A DNA stretch of 64,000 bases from an uncultured Roseibium sp. (GCF_963669205.1 NZ_OY769915.1:5616001-5680000); one strand, 5' to 3'; numbered from the stretch's first letter, positions 16,759 to 26,298 are shown. A program made the numbers and translations. Notes: generated by a model not told the origin, from the sequence alone.

Positions 16759-17901
16759 TCAGGGTCCCACTTTCAGCGCCCCAGCCAGGAAAGGGATCAC
16801 GAGCGTCAGAATCGCGACGACGGCGAAAGAGGCTCCCAGGGTGAACACCTGTCCGATGAACCCGAGGATGGGAGGACCGAACAGAAACGCGCCGTATCCG
16901 AGCGTTGCAACGGAGGCCAGTGCCTGCCCTTTCGAGATATGCCGGTCCGCGGCGGCGCGCGACATGGCAAGCGGAAACAGCACCGCGTAGCCGATGCCCA
17001 TGATGAAACATCCGGCCCAGACCACGCCGATGTTCCATCCCGAGACCAGCAGGAGACCGCCGGCAAAGGCAACAAAGCCGCTGACACGCGCCACCGGCAC
17101 GGGCCCGTATCGGGCGATGACCCGGTCTCCGGCAAGTCGCATGATCACCATTGCGATGGAGAAAACGGTGAATGCCGTCGGCGCAATTGCCTCCGAGTAG
17201 CCGAGATCGGTGATCTGGTAGAGCGCCGCCCAGTCGGTCACGGCCGCCTCGCCCAGCGCGGCGATCAGCGCAATCAGCCCGGCAAGAAGCAACGCTCCCC
17301 TGGGGATTGCAAACAGCGGCGCCCTGCCCCGCTCTTCATCCGGACCGGTTTGCTGCGGCCAGCCCTGACGCAGGCTCCAGAAAAGAACGGGAAGCGAAAG
17401 CACCGCCCAAAGACAGAAATGCAGGGCAACGCTCAGCTCCAGCCGGATGGCAAGTCCGCCCGCCGCCGCGGCGGCACCGGCACCGAGACTGAACAGGCCG
17501 TGAAACGACGACATCACCGGCCGGCCGAGCACCGTCTCGACTTCCGCACCCCATCCGTTCATGGACACATCCAGCGAGCCGAAGGCGAAACCGGCAAGAA
17601 AGAGTGCAGCTGCCAGCAACGCAACGGAAGGTGACACCCCGACAAGCGTGAAGGTGACGACTGTTGCGACGGCCGAAGCCTTTGTCACCGTCGCAGGACC
17701 CTTTTTGTCGATGAATGCGCCGGCGATCGGAAAAGCGGCAAACGCGCCGAGCGCCAGCACCAGCAACAGGACGCCGAACCAGCCTTCACTCAGGCCCGTT
17801 GCCGCCTTGATATCGGGGATACGGGAAGCCCAAAGACCGATGAAGGTCCCACACATGAAAAAGACCGCCGAGACAACCCGGCGCGCTGCGATCGCCTGCA
17901 T
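16759..17901 (-). CDS. MFS transporter (YbjJ/fucose-permease-like)
   Basis: 380 residues with twelve predicted helices. The motif GLWASRIPDIKAATGLS in the first loop and SMNGWGAEVE after helix 5 are typical of the YbjJ-like subgroup. Substrate unknown. The gene is monocistronic; the marR gene lies 154 bases further downstream on the same strand and could share readthrough. Confidence 0.9.
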   Translation of the reverse strand: MQAIAARRVVSAVFFMCGTFIGLWASRIPDIKAATGLSEGWFGVLLLVLALGAFAAFPIAGAFIDKKGPATVTKASAVATVVTFTLVGVSPSVALLAAALFLAGFAFGSLDVSMNGWGAEVETVLGRPVMSSFHGLFSLGAGAAAAAGGLAIRLELSVALHFCLWAVLSLPVLFWSLRQGWPQQTGPDEERGRAPLFAIPRGALLLAGLIALIAALGEAAVTDWAALYQITDLGYSEAIAPTAFTVFSIAMVIMRLAGDRVIARYGPVPVARVSGFVAFAGGLLLVSGWNIGVVWAGCFIMGIGYAVLFPLAMSRAAADRHISKGQALASVATLGYGAFLFGPPILGFIGQVFTLGASFAVVAILTLVIPFLAGALKVGP

Positions 17902-18010
17902 GATGTGACCTGATACCCGGGACCGGGAATGCCTGGAAAAGAAAATGCCTTCCTTCGGCTCTATCCTCTCCAGGCGAACCTTTCAACGCAAATCGCAGCG
18001 GGAGAACCGA

Positions 18011-18967
18011 TCAGGCCACGAGGGACGCCAGCAGGGCTTCGGCGTCATGCGCCCTTTGAAGTGCGGACTGATAGGCTGAGGCAGCCTCGCTGCTGCGGGC
18101 ATCCGCGCCGGACTGATCGCTGCCAGTTTCGCCGGAGGTCGCCCCTTCATCACCGGAGTTTGCGTCTGACCCAGTTGCAGTTGCAGGTGCCGACACCCCG
18201 CCTTCGTCAGTGCCCTGAAGCTCATCCGCTTTCGCCTGGCGGGCCTCGGCCTGGGCTTCCGACAATTGGGACCGCGCCAGCTGCGCGACCTTCAGATCCT
18301 GTGATGACGGTTCTGCAGGGGCAAGGGCCGCCCGGATCACGATCTGCATCTTGCGGATCGTTTCCTGGGGTGTCTTTTCCTTGCCGGTATCGATCTGCAC
18401 CTCGCCGCCGATCGCATACCGCTTGCCGTCCGGTCCCTGCTGGAACGTGTAGCTGGGGGCACCGGCATAAGGCCCGCCGACGCGGGCATGCGCCTGTTCA
18501 TGCGCCCGCACCTCGCGGTCCCGCTGGGCAAGTTCCTGAACCTGCTTTTCTTCCGCTTCGTTCAGCCCGTCCCCGTCCGGATCTTCTTTCTCGCCGGCCC
18601 CGGCCTGTCCCTGTGCGGGATTTGCGCCGCCTTGTGCTGCAGCGCCAACGCCGGCACCCCCGGCCGTCGTCTGCTGAGCGGACGGACTGTCGGCTTCGTC
18701 TCCGGCATTCTGCGTGTCCTGCTGTGTCGATCCGCGGCTCTGCGCTCCGGTCTGCTCGGTGCTCTGCAGTACAAGAACCGCCTGCGAGGACAGGACCGGT
18801 CCGGAACCGCGCCGCGCGGACTGGGCGGGTGCGCTTGCCAGGCTGTCGCGCGCACTTTCCCGCTCCCGGCCGGAACCAGCCGTTCCCGGACCAGGCTCAG
18901 CTTCGCCTGCGACACCATTGCCTCTCAAAAGGTTCGCCGGCGTGTTGGACAACAGGGCGCCGATCAT
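18011..18967 (-). CDS. SprA-related putative metalloprotease-like protein
   Basis: 318 residues. Both ends are low-complexity, rich in A, G, S, Q and E. The central part (about 140-205) carries REVRAHEQAHARVGG with an HEQAH zinc-binding-like motif at 156-160, followed by GAPSYTFQQGPDGKRYAIGG, the signature of the SprA-related family (PF12118 by memory). HExxH is the zincin metalloprotease motif, but proteolysis has not been shown for most of this family. No signal peptide is evident. It stands alone between the MFS and creatininase-family genes. Confidence 0.82.
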   Translation of the reverse strand: MIGALLSNTPANLLRGNGVAGEAEPGPGTAGSGRERESARDSLASAPAQSARRGSGPVLSSQAVLVLQSTEQTGAQSRGSTQQDTQNAGDEADSPSAQQTTAGGAGVGAAAQGGANPAQGQAGAGEKEDPDGDGLNEAEEKQVQELAQRDREVRAHEQAHARVGGPYAGAPSYTFQQGPDGKRYAIGGEVQIDTGKEKTPQETIRKMQIVIRAALAPAEPSSQDLKVAQLARSQLSEAQAEARQAKADELQGTDEGGVSAPATATGSDANSGDEGATSGETGSDQSGADARSSEAASAYQSALQRAHDAEALLASLVA

Positions 18968-19142
18968 GCGGAGGATCTTCTCAAAGAGAAGTCAGCAATT
19001 TCTAAACAGGGGTTAAGCCGCATCGATCATTTGTTCGTGAACGCTTAACCGCATGTTGTCTCTGTTTCACGCCACTTGCCTGTCAGTGCGCGCTGTGCAA
19101 ATGAGACGTCAGGCATTCGCATTCTCAAGGCAGGACATCCAA

Positions 19143-19946
19143 ATGCAGCCCCGGCGCCACTGGCACGACATGACAACGGAGGACTTCAACTCCTCTTCCT
19201 GCGGGTCCTGGATCGCGGTCCTGCCGATTGCCGCGATAGAACAGCACGGGCCTCATCTGCCGCTGGTCACCGACACGGCGATCGCCGAAGGGCAGATCAG
19301 GCGTGTCCTGGAACTCCTGCCCGAAGACCTGCCGGCCACCTTCCTGCCGATCCAGTCCATCGGCAAATCGGATGAGCACATTTCGTCCCCGGGAACGCTG
19401 ACCCTTTCCTGGGAAACGGTGACGAAATGCTGGATGGAAATCGGTGAGAGCGTCGCGCGGGCGGGCGTACGCAAACTGGTCCTGATCAATTCGCACGGCG
19501 GCAACGTGCCGATCATGGATATCATTTCCCGCGAATTGCGGGTGAAGCACGGCATGTTCGTGACAGCAACCAACTGGCTGCGCTTTGGTCAGCCCGAAGG
19601 CCTGTTTGCGGAAGAGGAATTCACCTACGGAATTCATGGCGGCGACATTGAAACGTCGCTGATGCTGCATTTGCACCCGGACCTTGTGCGGATGGACAAG
19701 GCGCTGGACTTTGCGTCCGAACAGCAGTCCTATCTGAAGGAATTCAAGCACCTTCGCGGACACGGCAAGGCGCAATATGGCTGGAAAGCTCAGGATCTCA
19801 ATCCGCTGGGAGCGCTCGGTAACGCGCGTGCGGCGTCCGCCGAAAAGGGACGGCAGGCCCTTGATCACGCGGCAAAAGGCTTTGTCGAGTTGCTGCAGGA
19901 TGTCGACGCCTTCGATCTTGCAAGGCTCTGGAACAGCGAAAACTGA
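19143..19946 (+). CDS. Creatininase-family amidohydrolase
   Basis: 267 residues. Metal-binding motifs of the family are visible: AAIEQHGPHLPLVTD, SIGKSDEHISSPGT, LINSHGGN and the GIHGGDIETS histidine/aspartate/glutamate cluster. Members hydrolyse cyclic or linear amides (creatinine, formamides, mycofactocin precursors). The position just before the purine-ring locus suggests, but does not prove, an amide from nitrogen-heterocycle catabolism. The ATG at 19143 starts the conserved domain; an in-frame ATG 30 codons earlier has no support. Confidence 0.85.
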   Translation: MQPRRHWHDMTTEDFNSSSCGSWIAVLPIAAIEQHGPHLPLVTDTAIAEGQIRRVLELLPEDLPATFLPIQSIGKSDEHISSPGTLTLSWETVTKCWMEIGESVARAGVRKLVLINSHGGNVPIMDIISRELRVKHGMFVTATNWLRFGQPEGLFAEEEFTYGIHGGDIETSLMLHLHPDLVRMDKALDFASEQQSYLKEFKHLRGHGKAQYGWKAQDLNPLGALGNARAASAEKGRQALDHAAKGFVELLQDVDAFDLARLWNSEN

Positions 19947-20174
19947 CCCTGCGTCCACCTCGCCGCATACGGCAAGACAAGGGCACCACCGTCACAACAA
20001 CCTGAAAACACCTGAAAGTTGAAACTTTGCGAAACAAAGTTTTTCAGGGAAACCCTCCAGAACAAACGGGGTTATACATGTCAATTTGGCAGGTGCCAGG
20101 CGGCGGCAGTTGACCTTCTCGCCTCGGGCGACACATTATTTGAATGAACACCAAAGGGGCGTTTTTGAGCATCA

Positions 20175-21113
20175 ATGAACCTGTCAATCCGGCAATTGGC
20201 GACCTTTCGAGAGGTCATGCGGAGTGGTTCCATTTCGGAAGCAGCCCGCACCCTTGGCCGGACGCAGCCCGCTGTCAGCTCGACGATCGCCGGTCTCGAG
20301 ACCGAACTTGAACTGAAGCTTTTCATGCGCGAGCAGGGCCGTCTCGTGCCGACACCGGAAGCGGAATTTTTCCTTGAGGAAGCCGAAGCCATCCTGAAAC
20401 GGCTCGAAACCTCCAAGAGAACGCTGCGCGGCCTCGCCAACAAGGAACATGGCCAGTTGCGGATCGCCGGCATACCCGAAGCGGTGGCAGACTTTCTCCC
20501 CAACTGCCTGTCGAAATTCGTTGCCGACAAGCCCAGCGTGAAAGTTGCCCTGGCAAGCCGGTCGTCGTCCGAGATCGAGGAACTCATCGCCGCGCAGCAA
20601 TTCGACATTGGCTTTTCCGAAACGCCCAGGGCACGGAATTCCTTCGACCAGGTCGATTTCGACCTTGAATGCATGTGCGCCGTGCCCGCGACGGACCCGC
20701 TCGCGGCGAAGGAGGTGATCACGCCGGAAGAACTCGACGGATATCCCCTGGCGCTTCTTCATTCCGAGCACAGAAGCCACAAACAGACGCTTGCAAGGTT
20801 CAGGGATGCTGGCGTTCGTTTCAACCAGCGCTTCGAATTGCAGACGGCCCTGCCCGGACTGCGGTTCGTGGAAACGGGTCTTTGTGCGCTTGTTTGCGAC
20901 ATGCTCACCGCTTACAAGGCGCAGGAGGACGGACGCATGGGATTGGGTCCGCCGATGATCGTGTTCCGGCCGTTCCGCCCGCGCATTCAGAACGGCCTGT
21001 CGATCCTGACCCCAACGCATAGGCCGATTTCCATCGTCGCCAAGGATTTCTGCGATTTCCTGAGTGCGGAAATGTCCAGAATGCGCACGGCCATGGTCAA
21101 GAAAGGCAATTGA
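20175..21113 (+). CDS. LysR-family transcriptional regulator
   Basis: 312 residues. Helix-turn-helix at about 1-60 (RQLATFREVMRSGSISEAA, then RTQPAVSSTIAGLE), and a LysR substrate-binding domain from about 90. It lies 150 bases upstream of the ureidoglycine aminohydrolase gene and reads in the same direction, so it may regulate the purine catabolic genes. The effector could be allantoin, glyoxylate or another pathway intermediate (inference). A 228-base gap separates it from the creatininase-family gene. Confidence 0.9.
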   Translation: MNLSIRQLATFREVMRSGSISEAARTLGRTQPAVSSTIAGLETELELKLFMREQGRLVPTPEAEFFLEEAEAILKRLETSKRTLRGLANKEHGQLRIAGIPEAVADFLPNCLSKFVADKPSVKVALASRSSSEIEELIAAQQFDIGFSETPRARNSFDQVDFDLECMCAVPATDPLAAKEVITPEELDGYPLALLHSEHRSHKQTLARFRDAGVRFNQRFELQTALPGLRFVETGLCALVCDMLTAYKAQEDGRMGLGPPMIVFRPFRPRIQNGLSILTPTHRPISIVAKDFCDFLSAEMSRMRTAMVKKGN

Positions 21114-21263
21114 CCCCGCGCTTCGCGGGACAGTCGCGCCCGACACGCGGCGCCCTGATCACTTTCTTGAATTTCAATTAGCTATTCATGGCGCAAGCCG
21201 TCTGGCGCTTGCGGTGCCGGAACGGCATAGTCTGAGGGCAACAAACAACGGGACAATCAAGCC

Positions 21264-22109
21264 GTGTCAGAAACTCTATTTGCGCCGAAGGGCGGCCACC
21301 CCGGACAGGAAACCCTTCTGACCGACCGTGCCGTTTTCACAGATGCCTATGCCGTCATCCCTAAGGGAACGATGCGCGACATCGTCACCAGCTATCTCCC
21401 GTTCTGGGACGACACCAGGCTCTGGGTGCTGTCCAGGCCCCTGTCCGGCTTCGCCGAAACCTTCTCGCAATACATCATGGAGGTCGCCCCGGGCGGCGGA
21501 TCGGAGAAACCGGATACCGACAGCGCAGCGGAAAGCGTCCTGTTTGTCGTCGAAGGCGAAGCGACATTGACCGTCAACGGCCAGGCATTCGCACTGCGCG
21601 AGGGAAGTTATGTTTTCCTTCCGCCGGCCACAGACTGGACATTCCGCAACACCAGCTCCGCAAATGTCTGTTTTCACTGGATCCGCAAGGCATTTGAAGC
21701 CGTCGACGGTCTCGACGCGCCCGGATTTTTCGTAACGCATGAAAGCGATAACGCCCCCGTGGCGATGCCCGGAACCGAAGGCAAATGGTCGACCACCCGC
21801 TTTGTGGAACCGACCGATCTTCGCCACGACATGCATGTCAACATTGTGACCTTTCAGCCCGGAGCCGTCATTCCGTTTGCCGAAACCCATGTCATGGAGC
21901 ATGGCCTTTACGTACTTCAGGGCAAGGCGGTTTACCGTCTCAACCAGGACTGGGTCGAGGTGGAAGCGGGTGACTACATGTGGCTGCGCGCCTTCTGCCC
22001 GCAGGCCTGCTACGCGGGCGGGCCGGGTCTCTTCCGTTATCTTCTCTACAAGGACGTCAACCGGCACATGCCGCTTCGTCCTGCCGGCCGTTTTGATCCC
22101 GGCCGCTGA
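21264..22109 (+). CDS. allE: (S)-ureidoglycine aminohydrolase
   Basis: 281 residues, bicupin. The N-terminal cupin (about 60-150) holds VEGEATLTVNGQ and the C-terminal one (about 180-265) holds FAETHVMEHGLYVLQG, whose His and Glu residues bind the metal (manganese in known enzymes). The enzyme converts (S)-ureidoglycine to (S)-ureidoglycolate plus ammonia after allantoate hydrolysis. The start is a GTG at 21264. The neighbouring ureidoglycolate lyase supplies the next step. Members of this family are sometimes annotated only as cupins, but the context supports the call. Confidence 0.88.
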   Translation: MSETLFAPKGGHPGQETLLTDRAVFTDAYAVIPKGTMRDIVTSYLPFWDDTRLWVLSRPLSGFAETFSQYIMEVAPGGGSEKPDTDSAAESVLFVVEGEATLTVNGQAFALREGSYVFLPPATDWTFRNTSSANVCFHWIRKAFEAVDGLDAPGFFVTHESDNAPVAMPGTEGKWSTTRFVEPTDLRHDMHVNIVTFQPGAVIPFAETHVMEHGLYVLQGKAVYRLNQDWVEVEAGDYMWLRAFCPQACYAGGPGLFRYLLYKDVNRHMPLRPAGRFDPGR

Positions 22110-22118
22110 GAATGCGCG

Positions 22119-22136
22119 ATTGTCCCTAAGGACAAT
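22119..22136. promoter_or_regulatory. Inverted repeat upstream of the GAPDH-like gene
   Basis: ATTGTCC and GGACAAT are separated by CTAA, in the 128-base gap between allE and the GAPDH-like gene. The size suits a LysR- or GntR-type operator; it may instead be a weak terminator for allE. Confidence 0.4.
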
Positions 22137-22237
22137 ATAAATGAGATCAATAGCTTAAAGCATGATAGGCAATCTCCCGGGATGCCGGATTTCCGATGGC
22201 ATTCCTTCTATGGAGAACCGAAAGACAGGTCGTCATC

Positions 22238-23221
22238 ATGCGGATTGTCATCAACGGGTTCGGCCGGATCGGCCGGACCGTCCTGCGTCAGATTTTGACC
22301 CTGTCTGACGGCCAGGGCGTCACCATCGCGGCCATCAACGACATCGCGCCGCTGGAAACTTGTGCCTACCTTTTCAAATATGACAGCGTCTTCGGTCCCT
22401 ATCCGGACACGGTCGACGCCGGCACCGCATCCCTGAAAATCGGTGATCTGGAAATTCCGTTCACGCGGGAAGCGGATCTTTCCGGACTCGACCTTAAGGG
22501 CGTCGACGTCGTGATGGAATGCACCGGCAAGGCCGACACCGGCGAGGTTGCCCGGCGCGGCCTGGACGCCGGGGCGAAAAACATCCTGATTTCCGGTCCC
22601 TCGCGCGCCGCCGAAAAGACACTTGTTCTGGGCGCCAACGAAGAGCAACTCGGCAAGCACCGGATCGTCTCCAACGGCTCCTGTACCACCAACGCACTGG
22701 CACCGCTGCTGCGCGGCCTGGACGATGCCATCGGGATCGACACCGGGCACATGACTACGATCCACTGCTACACCGGCAGCCAGCCGATGGTGGATGCGCC
22801 GCGCGGACCGCTGGAACGCAGCCGGGCCGGCGGGGTCTCGATGGTGCCGACAACGACAAGTGCAACGAAACTCGTGGGCAAGGTCGTGCCCCGGATGGAT
22901 GGCCGCATCACCGGCGCTGCCGTGAGAGTGCCGGCCATCAGCGTGTCGGCCGTCGACCTGACCGTGACCTGGGAACAGCCGCTCGGCGAACCCGTCAACG
23001 AGATGCTGCAACGGGTCTTTGCCGGCAGTCCGGTGATCGGTTTCACAGGCGACCGCGTCGTCTCCACCGACATGCGCACACGGCCGGAATCCCTCGTCAT
23101 CGCCCTGCCGGAAACCCTGTCGGCCAGTAACCGGCAGGCACGCATTTTCGGCTGGTATGACAATGAATGGGGCTTCTCGCGCCGGATGATCGACATGGCG
23201 CGGCTGATGTCGGCGCGGTAG
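22238..23221 (+). CDS. Glyceraldehyde-3-phosphate dehydrogenase-family protein
   Basis: 327 residues. The NAD-binding N-terminus (MRIVINGFGRIGRTVLRQ) and the catalytic domain with SNGSCTTNALAP (nucleophilic cysteine), TTIHCYTGSQ (catalytic histidine) and a C-terminal YDNEWGFSRRMID are present. It differs from housekeeping GAPDH at usually invariant places: CTTNC is CTTNA, and SYTNDQ is CYTGSQ. It is therefore a paralogue, possibly acting on another aldehyde or phosphoaldehyde. It sits within the purine-degradation locus, whose product is glyoxylate. The ATG at 22238 begins the Rossmann fold. Confidence 0.9.
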   Translation: MRIVINGFGRIGRTVLRQILTLSDGQGVTIAAINDIAPLETCAYLFKYDSVFGPYPDTVDAGTASLKIGDLEIPFTREADLSGLDLKGVDVVMECTGKADTGEVARRGLDAGAKNILISGPSRAAEKTLVLGANEEQLGKHRIVSNGSCTTNALAPLLRGLDDAIGIDTGHMTTIHCYTGSQPMVDAPRGPLERSRAGGVSMVPTTTSATKLVGKVVPRMDGRITGAAVRVPAISVSAVDLTVTWEQPLGEPVNEMLQRVFAGSPVIGFTGDRVVSTDMRTRPESLVIALPETLSASNRQARIFGWYDNEWGFSRRMIDMARLMSAR

Positions 23222-23255
23222 GACGCCGCTTCCGCAGCGCCGAGGCGCGTGCATC

Positions 23256-23753
23256 TCAGCCCTCGATGGCGTCCACGACAAAGGGGGCCGGGAACCAGAA
23301 TTCCTCCAGGTTGTCGCCGTCGCCGATCCGGTCGACCACCACGAACCGTCCGGGTTGTCCGAGGGGCGCCAGCACGCCATGCCAGGTCCCCCGGTGAAGA
23401 TTGATCGACTGCCCGGGCTGGCTGGCAAAGGCCTTCAGATTGACCGGCCGCCCGGCCTCGTCCTCCGCCACGACAACCAGCATCGGCACCCCGTCCACGG
23501 GCATGAAGGCCTGGCTGCCCTCCGGATGCCGCTCGACCATGTCCACGGTATAGGGCAATGTCCTGGCCCTGGCGTCGAACAGGCTGATACCGGCGCGGCC
23601 CGAACCGAAGTCCAGGCGCGCAAGATCGTGGAACCGGCCGCACATGCCCTGATTGATGATCTTGTCGGGTGATCCGTCAGGCTCGATCACATCCCCGAAC
23701 GGCGCGAATGCCTCTGCGGTCAGAACCCGCGCGGTGATCGTCTTCGCGCTCAT
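23256..23753 (-). CDS. allA: Ureidoglycolate lyase
   Basis: 165 residues, matching the family length. The motifs FAPFGDVIEPDG near the N-terminus, GHCPIPYTV-like RTLPYTVDMVERHPEGSQAFMP, and NLHRGTWHGVLAPLG are those of AllA. It splits (S)-ureidoglycolate into glyoxylate and urea. Its ATG overlaps the stop of the upstream allantoinase fusion gene (ATGA), so the two are translationally coupled. Convergent with the GAPDH-like gene. Confidence 0.93.
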   Translation of the reverse strand: MSAKTITARVLTAEAFAPFGDVIEPDGSPDKIINQGMCGRFHDLARLDFGSGRAGISLFDARARTLPYTVDMVERHPEGSQAFMPVDGVPMLVVVAEDEAGRPVNLKAFASQPGQSINLHRGTWHGVLAPLGQPGRFVVVDRIGDGDNLEEFWFPAPFVVDAIEG

Positions 23754-25165
23754 GGCAGCAGGTCCGTCAAGCGGTGGCGGGCAATGCGTTCGACCTGCCG
23801 GCAGGCCTCGGCAAATTCCGTTTCGCCGTCATTCTCGATCCGCCGCTGGAATGCGGTGAGGATCGACGCCTTGTCATGGTCCCTGACCGCGATGATGAAG
23901 GGAAACCCGTGTTTTTCGACATAGGCGGCGTTCAGGCCCGTGAAGGTCACCCGTTCCTCGTCGGTCAGGAGATCCAGTCCCGCGCTTGCCTGTTCCGATG
24001 TGCTTTCGGCCGTGAGACGCCCGGCCTGCGCCAGTTTGCCGGCGAGATCCGGATGCGCTTTCAGGACGCCGAGACGTTCTTCCCTGCTGGCGGAACGGAA
24101 CATGCGGCAAAGCGCGTTGTGAACACCGGCGGCGCAGTCATGGGCCGGTCCGAGTTCCAGATCGAACGCGCGCTCCGCGATCCAGGGGGAGTGCTCGAAA
24201 ATGCCGCCGAACCGGTCAACGAATTCGCTCCGTGCCATGCGGCTTGGCTGCAGGCCGCGTTGCGGCGGGTGATGTCTGGCCCAGTGCTCGGCAATCTCGA
24301 TCCGGCGCGGGCACCAGACACCTTCGTGCGACCGGATATGGTCGATGAATTTCCGCAGCGCCATGATCTTTCCGGGCCGTCCCACCAGGCGGCAGTGCAG
24401 ACCGATCGACATCATCTTCGGCGTGTCGGTCCCGCCTTCTTCGTAGAGCGCGTCAAACGCGTTTTTCAGGTAGTTGAAGAAATCCTCGCCATCGCTCCAG
24501 CCGGGCGACACGGCAAAACGCATATCGTTGGCCTCGAGCGTATAGGGAATGATCAGCTGCTGGCGTCCGGCAACCTCCAGCCAGTACGGCAGATCGTCGT
24601 CATAGGTATCGGAGATGTAGTCGAACCCGCCCTCTTCCGCGACCAGCCGAACGGTGTTCTCCGAGCAGCGGCCCGTATACCAGCCACGCGGGCGTTCCCC
24701 CACCACTTCCGTGTGCAGCCGGATGGCCTCGGCGATCGCGGCCCGTTCCTCTGCGTCCGGCATGTCCTTGTGCTCGACCCACTTCAGGCCGTGACTGGCG
24801 ATTTCCCAGCCGGCCTCCTTCATCGCCTCGACCTGCTCCGGATTGCGTGCCAGCGCGGACGCAACGCCATAGATCGTGAGTGGAATTCCGGCGCGTGTGA
24901 ACAGGCGGTGCAGGCGCCAGAACCCGGCCCGCGCGCCATATTCATAAATGGATTCCATGTTCCAGTGCCGCTGACCTGTCCACTGCGCCGCTCCGGGTAT
25001 GTCGGACAGGAACGCCTCGGAGGCGGCATCGCCGTGCAGCACGTTGTTCTCGCCGCCTTCCTCGTAGTTCAATACGAACTGAACGGCGACCCTGGCATTG
25101 CCGGGCCATTTAGGATCGGGCGGAAAGGGGCCGTAGCCCCGCATATTGCGCGCATAGCGATTCAA
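23750..25165 (-). CDS. puuE: PuuE allantoinase fused to OHCU decarboxylase (UraD)
   Basis: 471 residues containing two enzymes. Residues 1 to about 305 are a polysaccharide-deacetylase-like PuuE allantoinase (RNMRGYGPFPPDPKWPG, then YEYGARAGFWRLHRLF, SHGLKWVEHKDM and YTGRCSENT). Residues about 310-471 are a UraD 2-oxo-4-hydroxy-4-carboxy-5-ureidoimidazoline decarboxylase (RFGGIFEHSPWIAERAF, KAHPDLAGKLA, FPFIIAVR). They catalyse the step forming (S)-allantoin and the next, ring-opening step to allantoate, so the fusion joins consecutive reactions. Downstream allA overlaps by 4 bases; a LysR gene lies upstream on the same strand. Confidence 0.94.
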   Translation of the reverse strand: MNRYARNMRGYGPFPPDPKWPGNARVAVQFVLNYEEGGENNVLHGDAASEAFLSDIPGAAQWTGQRHWNMESIYEYGARAGFWRLHRLFTRAGIPLTIYGVASALARNPEQVEAMKEAGWEIASHGLKWVEHKDMPDAEERAAIAEAIRLHTEVVGERPRGWYTGRCSENTVRLVAEEGGFDYISDTYDDDLPYWLEVAGRQQLIIPYTLEANDMRFAVSPGWSDGEDFFNYLKNAFDALYEEGGTDTPKMMSIGLHCRLVGRPGKIMALRKFIDHIRSHEGVWCPRRIEIAEHWARHHPPQRGLQPSRMARSEFVDRFGGIFEHSPWIAERAFDLELGPAHDCAAGVHNALCRMFRSASREERLGVLKAHPDLAGKLAQAGRLTAESTSEQASAGLDLLTDEERVTFTGLNAAYVEKHGFPFIIAVRDHDKASILTAFQRRIENDGETEFAEACRQVERIARHRLTDLLP

Positions 25166-25260
25166 GACACACCTCCTGCTGGTCAGGCATGTCTAGCGCA
25201 AAAAAGAGAAGATGGCTTTCCGGAAATTCTTGAAAGTACTTTCAAAGTCACCAGCCGGAT

Positions 25261-26196
25261 TTACCGATCGAATGGCACCTTGCTTGTCACCTTTTCACAA
25301 ATCGCTGCCTGAATATGCTCCACCATGAAATCAAGAAACAACCGCACCTTTGGATCCTGCCGCTTGCGATGCGTAAACAGGCAAGCCATCTGCACCGGCA
25401 GCGGCGGTTCGGCTTCCAGGACCGGAACCAGTTTTCCTGATGACAGATGGCCGGCGATCTCGAAGACGGGTTTCAATATGATGCCGTGACCGGCGAGGGC
25501 CCATTCGGTCAGGACATCGCCATGATCGGACTCGAACGGTCCCCTGACGGCGACCTTTTTCAGCCCGCTTCCGGTCTGTAGCGGCCACTGGAATTCCGGG
25601 GCTCCCGGATATCGCATGTTGAGACAGTCATGCGCGCCGGACGCAAGGTCTTCATGACTTTCAGGCGCACCTTTGCGGGCAATATAGTCCGGTGACGCGC
25701 ACAGGACCCGCGCGCAGTCCGCGATCTTCCGGATTTTCAGCGTCGAATCCTCCGGCACGCCAAGGAAAAAGGCCGCATCGAGGCCTTCTCCGGTCAGGTC
25801 CACTTTCCGGTCCGACAACCGCAGACGGATATCAATCAGCGGATTGGCCGCCTTGAAGGCGGGGATGGAAGGTGCAATCAGCCGCTGCCCCATACCGATC
25901 GGAGCCGCGATGAAGAGCGTGCCCCGGGGCGAGCGCGTCACATTGCTGATTTCCGCCTCCGCTTCCTCGACCGCCTCGACGATCTTGGTGGCCCCGCGAT
26001 AGAACAGGTTTCCGTGTTCCGTGGGACTGAGCGCACGGGTCGTGCGTTGGAACAGCCGGACATTCAGATGATCTTCGAGCTGCGAAACCCGGGAGGACGC
26101 CACGGCGGAGGATATCCTGAGATCGCGCGCGGCAGCGGACATGTTGCCAAGTTCGTAGACGCGCAGGAAAGTGCGAATATTCTCCAGGTAGGCCAC
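25261..26196 (-). CDS. LysR-family transcriptional regulator
   Basis: 311 residues. Helix-turn-helix at about 5-60 (RTFLRVYELGNMSAAARDL, then SSAVASSRVSQLE), with the LysR sensor domain from about 90. It is divergent from puuD and upstream of the puuE-uraD/allA operon on the same strand, so it is the likely regulator of urate and allantoin breakdown here (inference). Sequence style is of the CrgA-like group with a basic wing. Confidence 0.9.
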   Translation of the reverse strand: MAYLENIRTFLRVYELGNMSAAARDLRISSAVASSRVSQLEDHLNVRLFQRTTRALSPTEHGNLFYRGATKIVEAVEEAEAEISNVTRSPRGTLFIAAPIGMGQRLIAPSIPAFKAANPLIDIRLRLSDRKVDLTGEGLDAAFFLGVPEDSTLKIRKIADCARVLCASPDYIARKGAPESHEDLASGAHDCLNMRYPGAPEFQWPLQTGSGLKKVAVRGPFESDHGDVLTEWALAGHGIILKPVFEIAGHLSSGKLVPVLEAEPPLPVQMACLFTHRKRQDPKVRLFLDFMVEHIQAAICEKVTSKVPFDR

Positions 26197-26270
26197 GCCC
26201 CGATTTTTCCGTTTTTTTTGAAACTGATCGGAATTATGTCGAGATACCAGAAAATATCAAGGTATTGTAG

Positions 26271-26298
26271 GTTACGGATTCACAAGTCGGTCCGTAAC
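26271..26298. repeat. Inverted repeat resembling MITE ends
   Basis: GTTACGGA (26271-26278) and TCCGTAAC (26291-26298) are perfect inverted arms. The left side reads TAGGTTACGGATTCA, like the first bases of the MITE-like element's ends at 2479-2493, and the right side GGTCCGTAACG is like its opposite end. Possibly a scar or a minimal derivative of the same family. Confidence 0.5.
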
